Shown here: positions 1-7,230 of the stretch, piece after piece
How the letters are laid out: each line of letters opens with the position of its first letter
How positions within the stretch are numbered: the stretch's first letter is position 1
DNA from: Podochytrium sp. JEL0797
Taxonomy: Eukaryota; Chytridiomycota; Chytridiomycetes; Chytridiales; Chytriomycetaceae
Direction of reading: 5' to 3'
NCBI GenBank assembly: GCA_027596195.1
Contig: JADGJG010000671.1
Location: 1-14,418, forward strand
Length of the DNA: 14,418 nucleotides
Notes under the pieces: generated by a model
Databases searched by the model: none
What the model was told of the DNA's origin: nothing
The model's input: the letters and a program-made list of their open reading frames with translations, nothing else
Position numbers and translations under genes: made by a program

Positions 1-37
1 TGCAAAAACTTCTATCTTATCAATATTTTGTGAGTTC

Positions 38-342
38 TTGGCTGGTTCCCTTCAAAAAAATTCCAGAATCATGAAGCAATACGAAGGCCCCACCTGCCAC
101 CAATCGTTTAAGCAGTATCAGACCCCCTGGAAACATCTCCGATTGTACACGGGAGAGAAGAAATACGAATGCCCGAATCGCAAAGTGCATCTCCGAACCA
201 CACCAAAGAGAAGCCATACGAATGCAGGTATTACCACCAATCGCTTTCGCAGTTGAATAGCCTCCAGAATCATGTGCGCAGGCACACGGGGGAGAAGCCA
301 TTCGAGTGCAACGCATACGGCAAAAAGTCCATCCAACCGTAA
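38..342 (+). pseudogene. Decayed C2H2 zinc-finger gene fragment
   Basis: Two reading frames together show remnants of tandem C2H2 (Krueppel-type) fingers. The first frame (38 to about 180) has a finger-like stretch ending in the linker TGEKKYEC, with the first zinc cysteine replaced by Gly and the last histidine by Tyr. Another frame (211-342) reads EKPYEC, then a finger with the HVRRH histidine pair, then HTGEKPFEC and a stop at 340-342; its second cysteine is Tyr. Linkers of the TGEKP(Y/F)EC type are diagnostic of C2H2 arrays, which bind DNA in the nucleus. The frame change, a collapsed finger between 160 and 210 and the lost zinc ligands indicate a pseudogene. The 5' part may lie outside the window. 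An intron-containing live gene is possible but less likely because no finger is complete. Confidence 0.6.
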
Positions 343-783
343 AATTAGGCCTTTTTGTGAGTTGGAGAGATTGGCGGGGGATGTGGGGGTTTGGTGGATT
401 GGTTTGGGGGTGATTGAAGGGGGGTGTGGAGGTGATTGGTGGGGGGCTTGGGTCTGATTGGTCTGGGATGTGGGGGAGGGAAAACCATAAAATCCGCTAT
501 ATGATTCCTCGAATGTGAAAAGATTATCGCTTGCATTTCTGCCCATATCCGTCAAAATATTGACTTGCGTGTTGCGCTGAACCATATGAGGGGAACTAGG
601 AAGTGCTTGGAGGCACGCGAAAAAAACCTGAGAAGTAGTCGATTGCGGCAATGCGGTCTCTCGATTCTGTGTTGATGCGCGTGTGTGACTCGATTGCGGA
701 ACCCATCAACAAGCGGACGTATTCCGATTCGGCGGACGCTGCGGACAATAAGAGACACAAGTACATCGAATCCGAAAGTATGA
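343..783. other. Non-genic stretch with G/T-rich low-complexity tract
   Basis: Between 362 and 480 the plus strand is strongly G/T-rich, with irregular reiterations of GGTGATTGG-like and TTGGGGG-like words. Any translation on the minus strand is a proline/histidine/threonine low-complexity string, so the long frames here look like composition artefacts. The rest, to about 783, shows no recognisable coding or RNA feature. Confidence 0.5.
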
Positions 784-1328
784 ACACGCGCGCTGCGATT
801 CGAACTTCATCAAGGGCATGTCAACAAGTACAAGAAGAAGGGGAAGTCGAGATTATCAGGTAATCTTTTTTATTGCTGTTCGTCGAGGAGAGGGGTGGTG
901 GAGGAGAGGGGGGAATCCGTTGATGAAACCAAAAAGCAGGGGCTATCAAGAACACGTGGAGCCTCGCCTATGTGGTACACAAAATGACAATTCGGATGCA
1001 GCACAAGAAGGGCATCAACATGCAGCCGCACTACATGACACCGGCGTTATTTCGTTGGCAACCTCAGGAAATCATGGGATATGATGGCCACAATGTCGTT
1101 GAAAGAGACGCGGGTTCGGCGAGGGTCGCGAGACCACCGGCGGTTTCGGGGGTCATTCCGTGGTCGCCTGTGATTTGGGCACGCGAAGAGTCGAAGGGGA
1201 TGATGTGTTTTGTGGTGTGTTGGGACTTGGGGGAGACCCAAGGCGAGCCAGTCTTTGATACCTCCGGGACACGAGTCGAGAGACGTGTGGGGTGCAGCGC
1301 AAAGGAGGATGATATTTCACGTCAATAA
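784..1328 (+). pseudogene. Possible relic of an intron-containing gene, unrecognised
   Basis: I do not recognise this. An open stretch from 784 to 859 (a lysine-rich segment around HVNKYKKKGKSRLSG) ends at a good donor (GTAATC at 860). Joining it to the acceptor GCAG at 936-939 keeps a reading frame open to a stop at 1326-1328. The intron would be 80 nt, within the range seen in the intact genes of this window. The first residues after the junction (NTWSLAYVVHKMTIRMQHKK) look protein-like, but no family came to mind, and composition after about 1090 is unconvincing. No start codon is present in frame upstream, where a TGA precedes 784. Treat it as a candidate gene remnant; chance alignment of splice-like sites is a real alternative. 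Confidence 0.22.
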
Positions 1329-1500
1329 CGCCTTAGGAAGGAGAAGATCGGAAAGCGTTTGCTTCGTGGGCGGTTTCGAGAAATAAGTTGACGGTCAGAA
1401 AGACTTTGCTGGTGTGCGGGCGCAGACTTGGGGCTTCGAGGACCCGGATCTACGAACGCGGCTGGAACCATATGGAGCGTAAGCTTTGTGAAAAAGAGAA
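1329..1500. other. Unassigned spacer before the GBF1-like relic
   Basis: Nothing recognisable was seen. Frames continue from the flanking open stretches without known motifs. The upstream exon of the ArfGEF-like relic may begin in here. Confidence 0.3.
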
Positions 1501-1518
1501 CAAAAAACATCTCCAAAC

Positions 1519-1929
1519 AGCACGTCCAACGTACGCCTCGCTTCACGCCGAGAACGAGCCGCTTTTGTTGACGAGTTTTGCCCATCGCATGGCGTATCTG
1601 GCAAATATCTCGCCTAATCGCCTAATCTCATTTTCTCATCCCACCTCTTAATTCAAGACCTCCGCGATCTCGACCCCATCGTCCTGCTCGATTCCTTCCT
1701 CACTGACATCAAGAGCGGGGACCCCACTGGCCCCATCACTGCCACAGCCCTGAATAACCGCAAATTCGAAGCCACAGACGCCGTTTCTGACGTATTCGTC
1801 CTGACCCGCATTTTGAGGCTGACTCGCGTGACGGTGCTCAATGATGCTCGCCTAAGGGCCCTTGATGATAAGGCCATCTGCGAGATGGTCGAAGATGCCT
1901 TTGGCTGGTGTTTTTATGAATTGAAATGA
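1519..1929 (+). pseudogene. GBF1/GEA-type Arf guanine-exchange factor relic (DCB domain)
   Basis: Two adjoining frames match the N-terminal DCB domain of the large Sec7 Arf exchange factors (GBF1 in animals, Gea1/2 in yeast), which activate Arf at the Golgi. The first piece, about 1519-1610, contains NEPLLLTSFAHRMAYLANI, corresponding to the family's DPLL.SF.HLK region. The second, 1657-1929, reads DLRDLDPIVLLDSFLTDIKS, then GDPTGPIT, matching the hallmark RSED(T/S)TGPITG region, and later VLTRILRL and DKAICEMVEDAF, matching the ILQVLRTLL and CEIM segments. About 30 residues expected after TGPITATAL are missing, the two pieces are in different frames without a usable donor between them, and a stop follows FYELK at 1927-1929. 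No Sec7 catalytic domain was found. It is therefore an internally deleted, truncated pseudogene. The family match comes from remembered sequence similarity. Confidence 0.6.
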
Positions 1930-2265
1930 TCAGTTTCTGAGGGATCAATGACGCGAATAGCATCAGCGGAGAGTTCGAAATCAAAGATGATGGAGTTATT
2001 GCCGCATGGGGGACAAGGAGGTTCAAAACCGCCATGGACGTTCGATGAACTCGTTGCTGTCACCAACACCACCACCACGACTGTGTCTCATACTCTCGCG
2101 TCTTTTGACGCTGCTGCTGCTGCTGAAAGTGATCGACAGCCGTTGTTGGACAGATGTTACCAACGAAAGGGAACGCGTGACCATGACTTCGGAGACGAAG
2201 GGCGGCATTGCTGGCGCATGTGGCCAGGAAGAATGTGGATGGGTTCTGTGCTGCTGTGGAGGTTT
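1930..2265. other. No recognisable gene
   Basis: A plus-strand frame stays open through 1948-2418, but its translation has no recognisable motif and runs into the repeat at 2266. A short GCT-type trinucleotide run lies at 2110-2124. Further ArfGEF pieces were looked for after the stop at 1929 and not found. Confidence 0.4.
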
Positions 2266-2370
2266 GTTTCCCTTGTCCATTTAAGGGTGGACTTTTTCGT
2301 CAAGTTCGAATCTGTCCGGGAAAACACGCCATTTTCGATCCCCTCAAAATCCCCCTTTCGGTTAGCAAAT
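2266..2370 (+). repeat. Dispersed repeat, forward copy of a diverged inverted pair
   Basis: This block is similar to the reverse complement of 3108-3212. The best-conserved core is TTAAGGGTGGACTTTTT at 2281-2297, followed after similar spacing by CGCCATTTTCGA at 2328-2339 and GGTTAGCAAAT at 2360-2370. The partner reads the same words in the same order on the minus strand. The extent of 100 bp or more, with several indels, suggests an old dispersed element. No coding sequence or terminal repeats are evident. Confidence 0.6.
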
Positions 2371-2476
2371 TTAAGCCTCGACGGGAAGTTTGAAAGATCT
2401 GAATTTTTTAGAGCCTAATAAAGAGAGGAGTCTTAACTGGAATATCACATAATATTGGGTGAATCAATCGGGGTCG

Positions 2477-2521
2477 GTTGTGAGTCGCGCTCACAACGGG
2501 GACATTTTGCAACGTTGCAAA
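2477..2521. other. Two adjacent perfect palindromes
   Basis: GTTGTGAG at 2477-2484 pairs perfectly with CTCACAAC at 2490-2497 across a five-base loop. Nine bases later lies a perfect 16-bp palindrome, TTTGCAACGTTGCAAA, at 2506-2521. Neither is followed by a U-tract. They could be dimer-binding operator sites or parts of a decayed element; no flanking gene assigns them a role. Confidence 0.45.
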
Positions 2522-2529
2522 TGTATCTC

Positions 2530-2841
2530 CTCTTCGAAATCGAATCCGATTCTTGTAAACTCAACGGTTACTATACTGGAGCTGTATTGAAAACAACTTT
2601 TGATACGTGGAAATTGGGATTTCGGTCCTGGGCCCATGAAAATGATCTTTCGACTACTTTTGCACATTTCAAGTTGCTTAGCGTAACTGATTAACGAATT
2701 CTGGGTATTTTTCCCTACTTCCGAAGTTCTATATCACTCTTGCAATTTGTCTATCGAATTTGATGTCCAGATTTTTTTTATCGATATTTGTTAATTTGTT
2801 ATGAATTTTTGAAAAAATTGAGATTTTCCTTTCAATCGATC
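2530..2841. other. AT-rich spacer without recognisable gene
   Basis: An open frame (2455-2694, plus) crosses the palindromes and has no recognisable motif. From about 2700 to 2830 the sequence is AT-rich with T-runs, as expected of intergenic DNA. Confidence 0.4.
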
Positions 2842-3223
2842 ATGAGTGACATTGTTCCCGAAATGCCACCCTCGAGTAAAAAGAAACGACACGCCAAGGC
2901 CGTTGGGTTCGGATCCGGCCGCCGAGCTGCCCCAGGTAGCGATGCATTCAAATGTGACACACACGCATGTATCGAACTGACGACTGACACCTGCAGGGTC
3001 TCGTTCTGAACTGACCATGACGGCCACGAGCCCATGCATCTCGATGACGACGCTGCCGCCGACGACCATGAGCGCTGCCTGTGATCCCTATGGCGTCGGA
3101 GGCGGGGTTTGCCAGCCTTATGGGGACCATTTCGGAGTCGAAATGGCGGACGACATTTTGCGATTTTTCTTATGGCCAAAAAGTCCACCCTTAACGGAGG
3201 TGAAGGGGAAAGGCGGGATATAA
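2842..3223 (+). CDS. Doubtful two-exon hypothetical ORF overlapping a repeat
   Basis: I do not recognise this and give it low weight. An ATG at 2842 opens a frame starting MSDIVPEMPPSSKKKRHAKA, basic and protein-like. A donor after 2935 (CAG|GTAGCG) and an acceptor at 2995-2996 (CTGCAG) would remove 61 nt and join in frame to an open stretch ending at 3221-3223. The predicted product is about 106 residues. Without splicing the frame stops at 3007-3009. Most of the second exon overlaps the dispersed repeat (3108-3212), so its coding value is suspect. It could be a small gene, a gene truncated by repeat insertion, or chance. Confidence 0.2.
3108..3212 (-). repeat. Dispersed repeat, inverted copy
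   Basis: Read on the minus strand this block contains TTAAGGGTGGACTTTTTGG (core at about 3175-3193), then CGCCATTTCGA, then GGCTGGCAAAC, matching the order and spacing of the forward copy at 2266-2370. The two copies are about 740 bp apart in opposite orientation and diverged by substitutions and small indels. Confidence 0.6.
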
Positions 3224-3537
3224 TTGTGAATCTGTTAAACATAACGAAGTAGTCGGGACACTGGTATGATACTTTTGAGAAATTATGGATGGAACTTGGA
3301 GGCGGTGCCACTCATTTTGAATTTGCGGATCTGGTTTCGCTGAGTGGTCGGAGGTTTTCAGTGCAAAACTTTGCGACTCTGCCGCATGCAAAATTTTTGA
3401 ATTTGGCACGCATCACATAATATAATATCAGAATCGATCTATTCTTAGAGACAGACTCGCATAAAATCCAGTTCAGTCGCCCATAAGGTCAAAAGGCGCA
3501 ATATCAACCACACGTTATCAAGTATTAATATTCAGAC
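3224..3537. other. No recognisable gene; short duplicated word
   Basis: The stretch is AT-rich towards 3410-3440 and carries no clear ORF. The 23-bp word at 3285-3307 (ATGGATGGAACTTGGAGGCG...) recurs with three changes at 3538-3560, at the start of the downstream family copy, which suggests local duplication. Confidence 0.4.
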
Positions 3538-3759
3538 ATGGTTGGAATCTGGAGGCGGTGGCTGGGAAAGGTCGACCGTCTGCAACATGTGCTCTCCAAA
3601 CTGTGGCAGACCAGGAAGGGGAAGGGTTGACCGTCTGCAACAAGTGGATATCGAAACTGTTCTTTTGGAATCGAGAGGGTTGGGCCTGGAACGGCTCGTG
3701 CGCATGATCCAAATGCGTACTTCATTGCCAGCCGAAAAAGATTTTTCAGACGCATATGA
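3538..3759 (+). pseudogene. Unknown repetitive family, copy 1 (C-terminal relic)
   Basis: This is the most decayed of three related copies. The diagnostic part is the C terminus: one frame gives ETVLLESRGLGLERLVRMIQ, matching ETALRESGLMDVEEVIEMIQ of the 6356-7013 copy. After a one-step frame change it continues NAYFIASRKRFFRRI and stops at 3757-3759, matching HPLFFVSEKRIMRRG and HHPIFIACQRG...FFKRG of the other copies. Upstream, a diverged direct repeat of about 54 bp carries GACCGTCTGCAACA at 3574-3587 and about 3628-3641. The frame shift and missing N-terminal regions make this a pseudogene. Its 3' end converges on the glycosyltransferase gene about 310 bp away. Function unknown. Confidence 0.5.
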
Positions 3760-4072
3760 GAGGGCGAAAGGGTGGGGAGCGGTTCACTTACTTTCTTTCA
3801 TTATTATTTCTTTACGGCTTCCAGAAATGGGAATGAATTGATTAAAATCTTCAAAACAAAGTTTACTCTCTCGCTTGCAAATAATGTGAAGTAGCTTATA
3901 CTTTTGTTGGTTTAATGAGCAAATGGGCCATGCACAGTAATTGTGCACACACCAAAACCCAGCTTCAAACCCAGGAAAAAATGTGAAAAGAAAATAAATA
4001 AAACGGGCAAAAAATAAAGAAGGGGGGGTGGATGTCATCGAATTTCCTCTTGATCTCCTCCCGCATGTGACT

Positions 4073-5408
4073 TTACGGTAGTATTTCAGAAAACGGAATC
4101 AGAAAAGGACCATTCGCTTTACGCTCCCAAAACACGTCAAACAGCAACGTTTCTGATAGCTTGCGTCGGCTTCGCGCAGACATAGATCCAGCCTCCATGC
4201 CTTGCTGCTGCTCCGATAGCGAAATCACCAATTGAACTAAAATTTGATTGAACTTGGCCCCAACAACGGTTTCGTTGGGTTCCGATTCGATCGCGAGTGT
4301 CAAGAGTGGCATGACCTTGTCTTGCACATCTTCAATAGGAAGTATGATCCCAAGGGCGTTCAAGTGGGAAGTAACATTAACAGGTGTCATCAATGGATGA
4401 TTTGTCGTGATTCTGCGAAACCAAAAACCATGAGCCCCACATTTAAATCGAAATCAAGTCTTACCGATCCAACACGTGAATGCACTTTTTCAGCATCCTT
4501 ATCGACTTGCAAGCATGCGCGACCAGCGTCGTGTCATCAGGATGCCGCCCATCCTTATGCGTCTCGAAATATTGCCTACTCCAATCGACCTGATTTTGAG
4601 CCGAAAATGGACTCAAATCCATCCACAGCCCCGTCCGATGATCCTCGATCCCAAGCAAATGTTCGCGCGGGATATCCGAAAACGCGACCCATTCGAGAAA
4701 CGCCGGGCTCACAAAATAGAGCATTCCATGCATGATCAATCGATCAACTTGTTCTTCGGGAATAAACACCCCAAAAATTGGAAATCCAACGTAATGTGGA
4801 ACCGACTCCGAATCCACCCCCGTGTTGTCCACTATTTCGGAAAGGGCGTTGGACATATTTTGCAATTCATATACAGCATCATCGTCACCCTTTCCGATAT
4901 ACGAATAGCGCTGACACCAACCCCCAGGAACCGTTGGATGCGGCACGTAATTCATATCCCGCGCGATTTGATAAAAATCCAAAATCTTGCCGTCATCACG
5001 CCCTTCCAGCCGTTTGGTAACCACCACATCCTCTGGAAACGCACGCTGCTCTTGCTCCAGCACGGTTGTGCCCTGCGGTGTTGCTGGGATCCCAAACACG
5101 AACCGAATGTCGATGCGGTGACGGGGGTCGGTGATCATGCTGTTTCGCTGCCGATAAAGGTCGCGCAGGATAGCTCGGCGGGCCGTGTTGAGGGGATCAG
5201 TCCATGTTAAAATTCCGAGGAGGGAGAGGTGGGGGGGTGGACATCCATCTGTGAGAAGGAGGGGGTTTGGTGGTGGTGGCGCGACTTGTACCTTTGCGGT
5301 TCTTTGAAGGGGTGTTGACCTCAGTGATTGCCTATCGAGGAAGAGGAAGGTGGCAAAGAGCAGAAGGCTGAGCAGAAGACTGATTAGCGGGCGAACTTTG
5401 ATGTACAT
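4073..5408 (-). CDS. GT31-like glycosyltransferase, type II membrane protein, two exons
   Basis: Exon 1 is 5408-4465 and exon 2 is 4412-4073, giving 427 residues. The 52-nt intron (4464-4413) has a GTAAGA donor and a TTTCGCAG acceptor and splits an Arg codon after its second base; unspliced, the frame would stop right at the donor. A short basic N terminus precedes one hydrophobic segment at residues 8-24, as in Golgi type II enzymes, then a proline-rich stem. The catalytic region has RRAILRDLYRQR (78-89), the DDD metal/nucleotide-sugar motif at 175-177 in YIGKGDDDAVYEL, and GIEDHRTGLW (253-262), resembling the ED motif near the GT31 C-terminal core. An N-glycosylation site NMS is at 184-186. 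Such enzymes transfer a hexose from a UDP-sugar to glycans; donor and acceptor are not predictable here. Exon 2 adds about 112 residues that I do not recognise. Four HMG-type sites lie just upstream. Confidence 0.75.
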
Positions 5409-5480
5409 TCTGTGTAAGTTGTCAACTAGCTTGGAGAAGCGTCAACTCTGGTTTGTTGGAGATTCAAAACGACGTTTTCC

Positions 5481-5544
5481 AACAATGGGACTTTTGTAAC
5501 AATGGAAAAAATAGGGAAGAACAATGGAACTTTTCCAACAATGG
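5481..5544. promoter_or_regulatory. Cluster of four AACAATGG (HMG/SOX-type) boxes
   Basis: AACAATGG occurs perfectly at 5481-5488, 5498-5505, 5520-5527 and 5537-5544, spaced 17, 22 and 17 bp start to start. On the glycosyltransferase strand this is CCATTGTT, 73 to 136 bp upstream of its ATG. AACAAT/ATTGTT is the known core bound by SOX/MATA-type HMG-box proteins. Surrounding sequence is also partly repeated (AATGGgACTTTT, AATGGaACTTTT), so a short tandem duplication may have produced the cluster. The regulatory role is inference. Confidence 0.45.
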
Positions 5545-5737
5545 AAATTGTTGAAGAACGAATATTCACTGTGATCAATTTCACTTCTTGCTTCAACAAA
5601 GATTATATTTATTTCTTGTCGAATAGAAACTATTGTATATTTACAATATATCCAGTTCTGAATTTCATTAAATAGTAATAAATATGTAGTTTTCAATTTA
5701 AATTTGTTGTTAATAATGGTTTGCAGCCAAAAATGCC
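5545..5737. other. AT-rich intergenic spacer
   Basis: Strongly AT-rich spacer between the divergent glycosyltransferase start and the second family copy. It includes a small inverted repeat, TATTGTA at 5631-5637 and TACAATA at 5642-5648. No ORF was credited here. Confidence 0.4.
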
Positions 5738-6246
5738 TTGAATCTTCGAACATGTTTTCCTCGTCCAGCAACGGCAGCAGTACGTCGCGTGCCTTTTTGG
5801 TATTCGGCTTCTGCGAATGACGGTGAATACGCATTGGATTTCGAAGTCCATATCGTTCATGATAACGCCATGCCTCTTGCTTTGGGTTGCCGTGTTTGCA
5901 AGCACTTCTCGCAGGAAGTGATTGATTCTGCCAGAGTAAGGCTTTCTAAGAGAAAGTGGAGGAGCAGTCCAGGATATGCAAACTCGCGGCGTATATTGGA
6001 CTTGGAAATGTCCTGCGTGAATCGGGCACAGTGAATTTGGAGGAGATGGATGGTGGGATTCAGTTCAGAGTGCGTTTTGGGTCGCGGGGAGGGATCGGAT
6101 TGGAGGTGTTGGTGAAAGCGATTGAAGATGGGAAACATCCTTACTTTGTTGTCAGCCGAAGGAGAGGTCGGCTGGCGAACATGATCGAAACGGGGAAACA
6201 TCCGCTCTTCTTTGTCAGTGAAAAGAGGATCATGAGGCGCGGTTGA
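5738..6246 (+). pseudogene. Unknown repetitive family, copy 2 (5'-truncated, frameshifted)
   Basis: Two plus-strand frames make up this copy. The first (5738 to about 5945) includes NDGEYALDFEVH and GCRVCKHFSQEV; the second (about 5950-6246) includes GNVLRESGTVNLEEM and ends HPLFFVSEKRIMRRG with a stop at 6244-6246. The GCR(V/I)C(K/D)HFS word and the LRESG...EE segment are shared with the copy at 6356-7013, which supports plus-strand coding ancestry. The last 126 bases are two 63-bp tandem units (6120-6182 and 6183-6245), each encoding IE-GKHP-F-VS. The paired cysteines suggest a metal-binding knuckle, but no family was recognised. The N-terminal region found in the third copy is absent. A possible AATAAA follows at 6314. 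Confidence 0.5.
6120..6245 (+). repeat. Two-unit 63-bp tandem repeat inside the family copy
   Basis: GATTGAAGATGGGAAACATC at 6120-6139 recurs as GATCGAAACGGGGAAACATC at 6183-6202, exactly 63 bp (21 codons) later. Both units encode IE(D/T)GKHP(Y/L)F(V/F)VS. The other two copies of the family have one such unit, so the duplication is specific to this copy. Confidence 0.6.
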
Positions 6247-6313
6247 GAGGGGGATTGTGTAGGGAACGTTTTGCATTGTTGCGTTATTGCATTTTCGAAG
6301 TGGGACGCCGCAA

Positions 6314-6319
6314 AATAAA
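6314..6319 (+). terminator. Possible poly(A) signal AATAAA
   Basis: AATAAA lies 68 nt after the stop of the family copy ending at 6246, a normal distance for a 3' end signal. It may be a relic of the once-active gene; a chance hexamer cannot be excluded. Confidence 0.3.
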
Positions 6320-6355
6320 CACGATTTGTTTTGACCTCCGTCGAAAACAGCCAGA

Positions 6356-7013
6356 ATGTGGACACCACCCACGCATGGCCAGGATACCCTGATCTCTGCC
6401 TCGCAAGTTTGTCAGCAACTCTTCAGAATGGTCAACCCTCCGTCCACGGATTCAGCGCTCGCCTTTTGGGTGGCACAGTTTCTCCACCAAGGCATCCCGC
6501 AACACATGCTACTCAAGGCATTGCGCCACCAGTTGGCCATCCATCGTGCCTTTCCACAAACTCGCCAAAAAACACTGAGCTCCCTCTGGATCTTCATCTC
6601 GAGATTCGTTCCTGACCAGTTCCGCAAACAAACTCTCCTCCATTGGAGGTGGGCGTTCCCGGCTGCATTGACGGAGAACGATACATTTATTGGCACTGCT
6701 CTCCCAAAAGTGAATTTGAGCTCTGGGGGCACGTCGATGGTTGTCGTATTTGTGACCACTTCTCGAGGGCATCGATTTGGCAACAAGAAGGCTTTCTTCC
6801 AGGGGTTGGAGGAGTTCTCTGGGATACGGGAGAACAAACAAGCAGCGTGCATCGAATCTCAAGGGTCTTGAAGAAGGCAATAGCGAAACTGCCCTGCGTG
6901 AATCGGGTTTGATGGACGTGGAGGAGGTGATCGAGATGATTCAGAGTGGACATCATCCCATCTTTATCGCTTGTCAACGTGGGTTTGGCCCCAAATTTTT
7001 CAAACGCGGTTGA
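6356..7013 (+). pseudogene. Unknown repetitive family, copy 3 (most complete, two frameshifts)
   Basis: The longest copy, spread over three plus-strand frames. From ATG 6356 the first frame gives a convincing protein stretch of about 95 residues, including SALAFWVAQFLHQGIPQHML and TLSSLWIFISRFVPDQFRK. Near 6640 the similarity moves to a second frame with GERYIYWHCSPKSEFELWGH and GCRICDHFS, then near 6780 to a third with WRSSLGYGR, SETALRESGLMDVEEVIEMI and a stop at 7011-7013. The order of motifs is the same as in the 5738-6246 copy. Sequence similarity continues about 60 bp past both stops, so the duplication included downstream DNA. I do not recognise the family. With both frameshifts it looks dead; introns joining these frames are an untested alternative. 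Confidence 0.5.
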
Positions 7014-7127
7014 GTGATGGAGGGTGTAATAATGTTGTTTTTTCTAGCGTTCTTGCATTTTTTTTGCGTCCTGTTTGTGAACAAATCCCTCTCGTTCTTG
7101 ATATTATGCCAGAATCATGCCCAATTT

Positions 7128-7225
7128 TAATTAACGGAGGAACTTCAGAAAAAGGAATCACAAAAGACCCGTTCGCGATTGGTAACGTTGTCCGACACCA
7201 CCTTAAACAACAAACAATGGACCCC
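7128..7225 (-). pseudogene. Relic of the glycosyltransferase 3' end
   Basis: On the minus strand this stretch encodes ANGSFVIPFSEVPP, matching ANGPFLIPFSEILP, the last residues of the intact GT31-like protein ending at 4073. The nucleotides align over about 75 bp: TCAGAAAAAGGAATCACAAA here and TCAGAAAACGGAATCAGAAA at about 4086-4105. The stop codon is missing and upstream coding sequence is not recognisable. It lies about 115 bp beyond the family copy ending at 7013, in the same convergent arrangement as the intact gene with the copy at 3538-3759. Confidence 0.5.
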
Positions 7226-7230
7226 AATAT

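Noticed and set aside
118..651. 177-codon minus-strand ORF
   Set aside because: It runs antisense to zinc-finger relics and through the G/T-rich tract, giving a proline/histidine/threonine low-complexity product.
1594..1657. Intron joining the two pieces of the GBF1-like relic
   Set aside because: The GTATCT donor and CAAG acceptor do not give the frame needed for the downstream DCB sequence, and the removed part would include codons that match the family.
2905..2925. GGGTTCGGATCC as a tRNA T-loop
   Set aside because: No matching acceptor stem, D-arm or anticodon arm was found at the right spacing.
2281..3193. Transposon bounded by the inverted repeats
   Set aside because: The interval has no transposase-like frame and no target-site duplication was seen; two inserted copies of a dispersed repeat explain it more simply.
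3990..4020. AATAAA-rich stretch as the glycosyltransferase poly(A) signal
   Set aside because: The hexamers are on the plus strand, opposite to the gene, so they cannot serve it.
4476..5210. 244-codon plus-strand ORF opposite the glycosyltransferase
   Set aside because: The minus strand carries the membrane anchor, the DDD motif and a frame-preserving intron; the plus frame has no recognisable feature.
5442..5834. 130-codon minus-strand ORF crossing the AT-rich spacer
   Set aside because: It spans the HMG-site cluster and overlaps family copy 2, where plus-strand protein similarity to copy 3 (GCR-C-HFS) is better conserved than the minus-strand translation.
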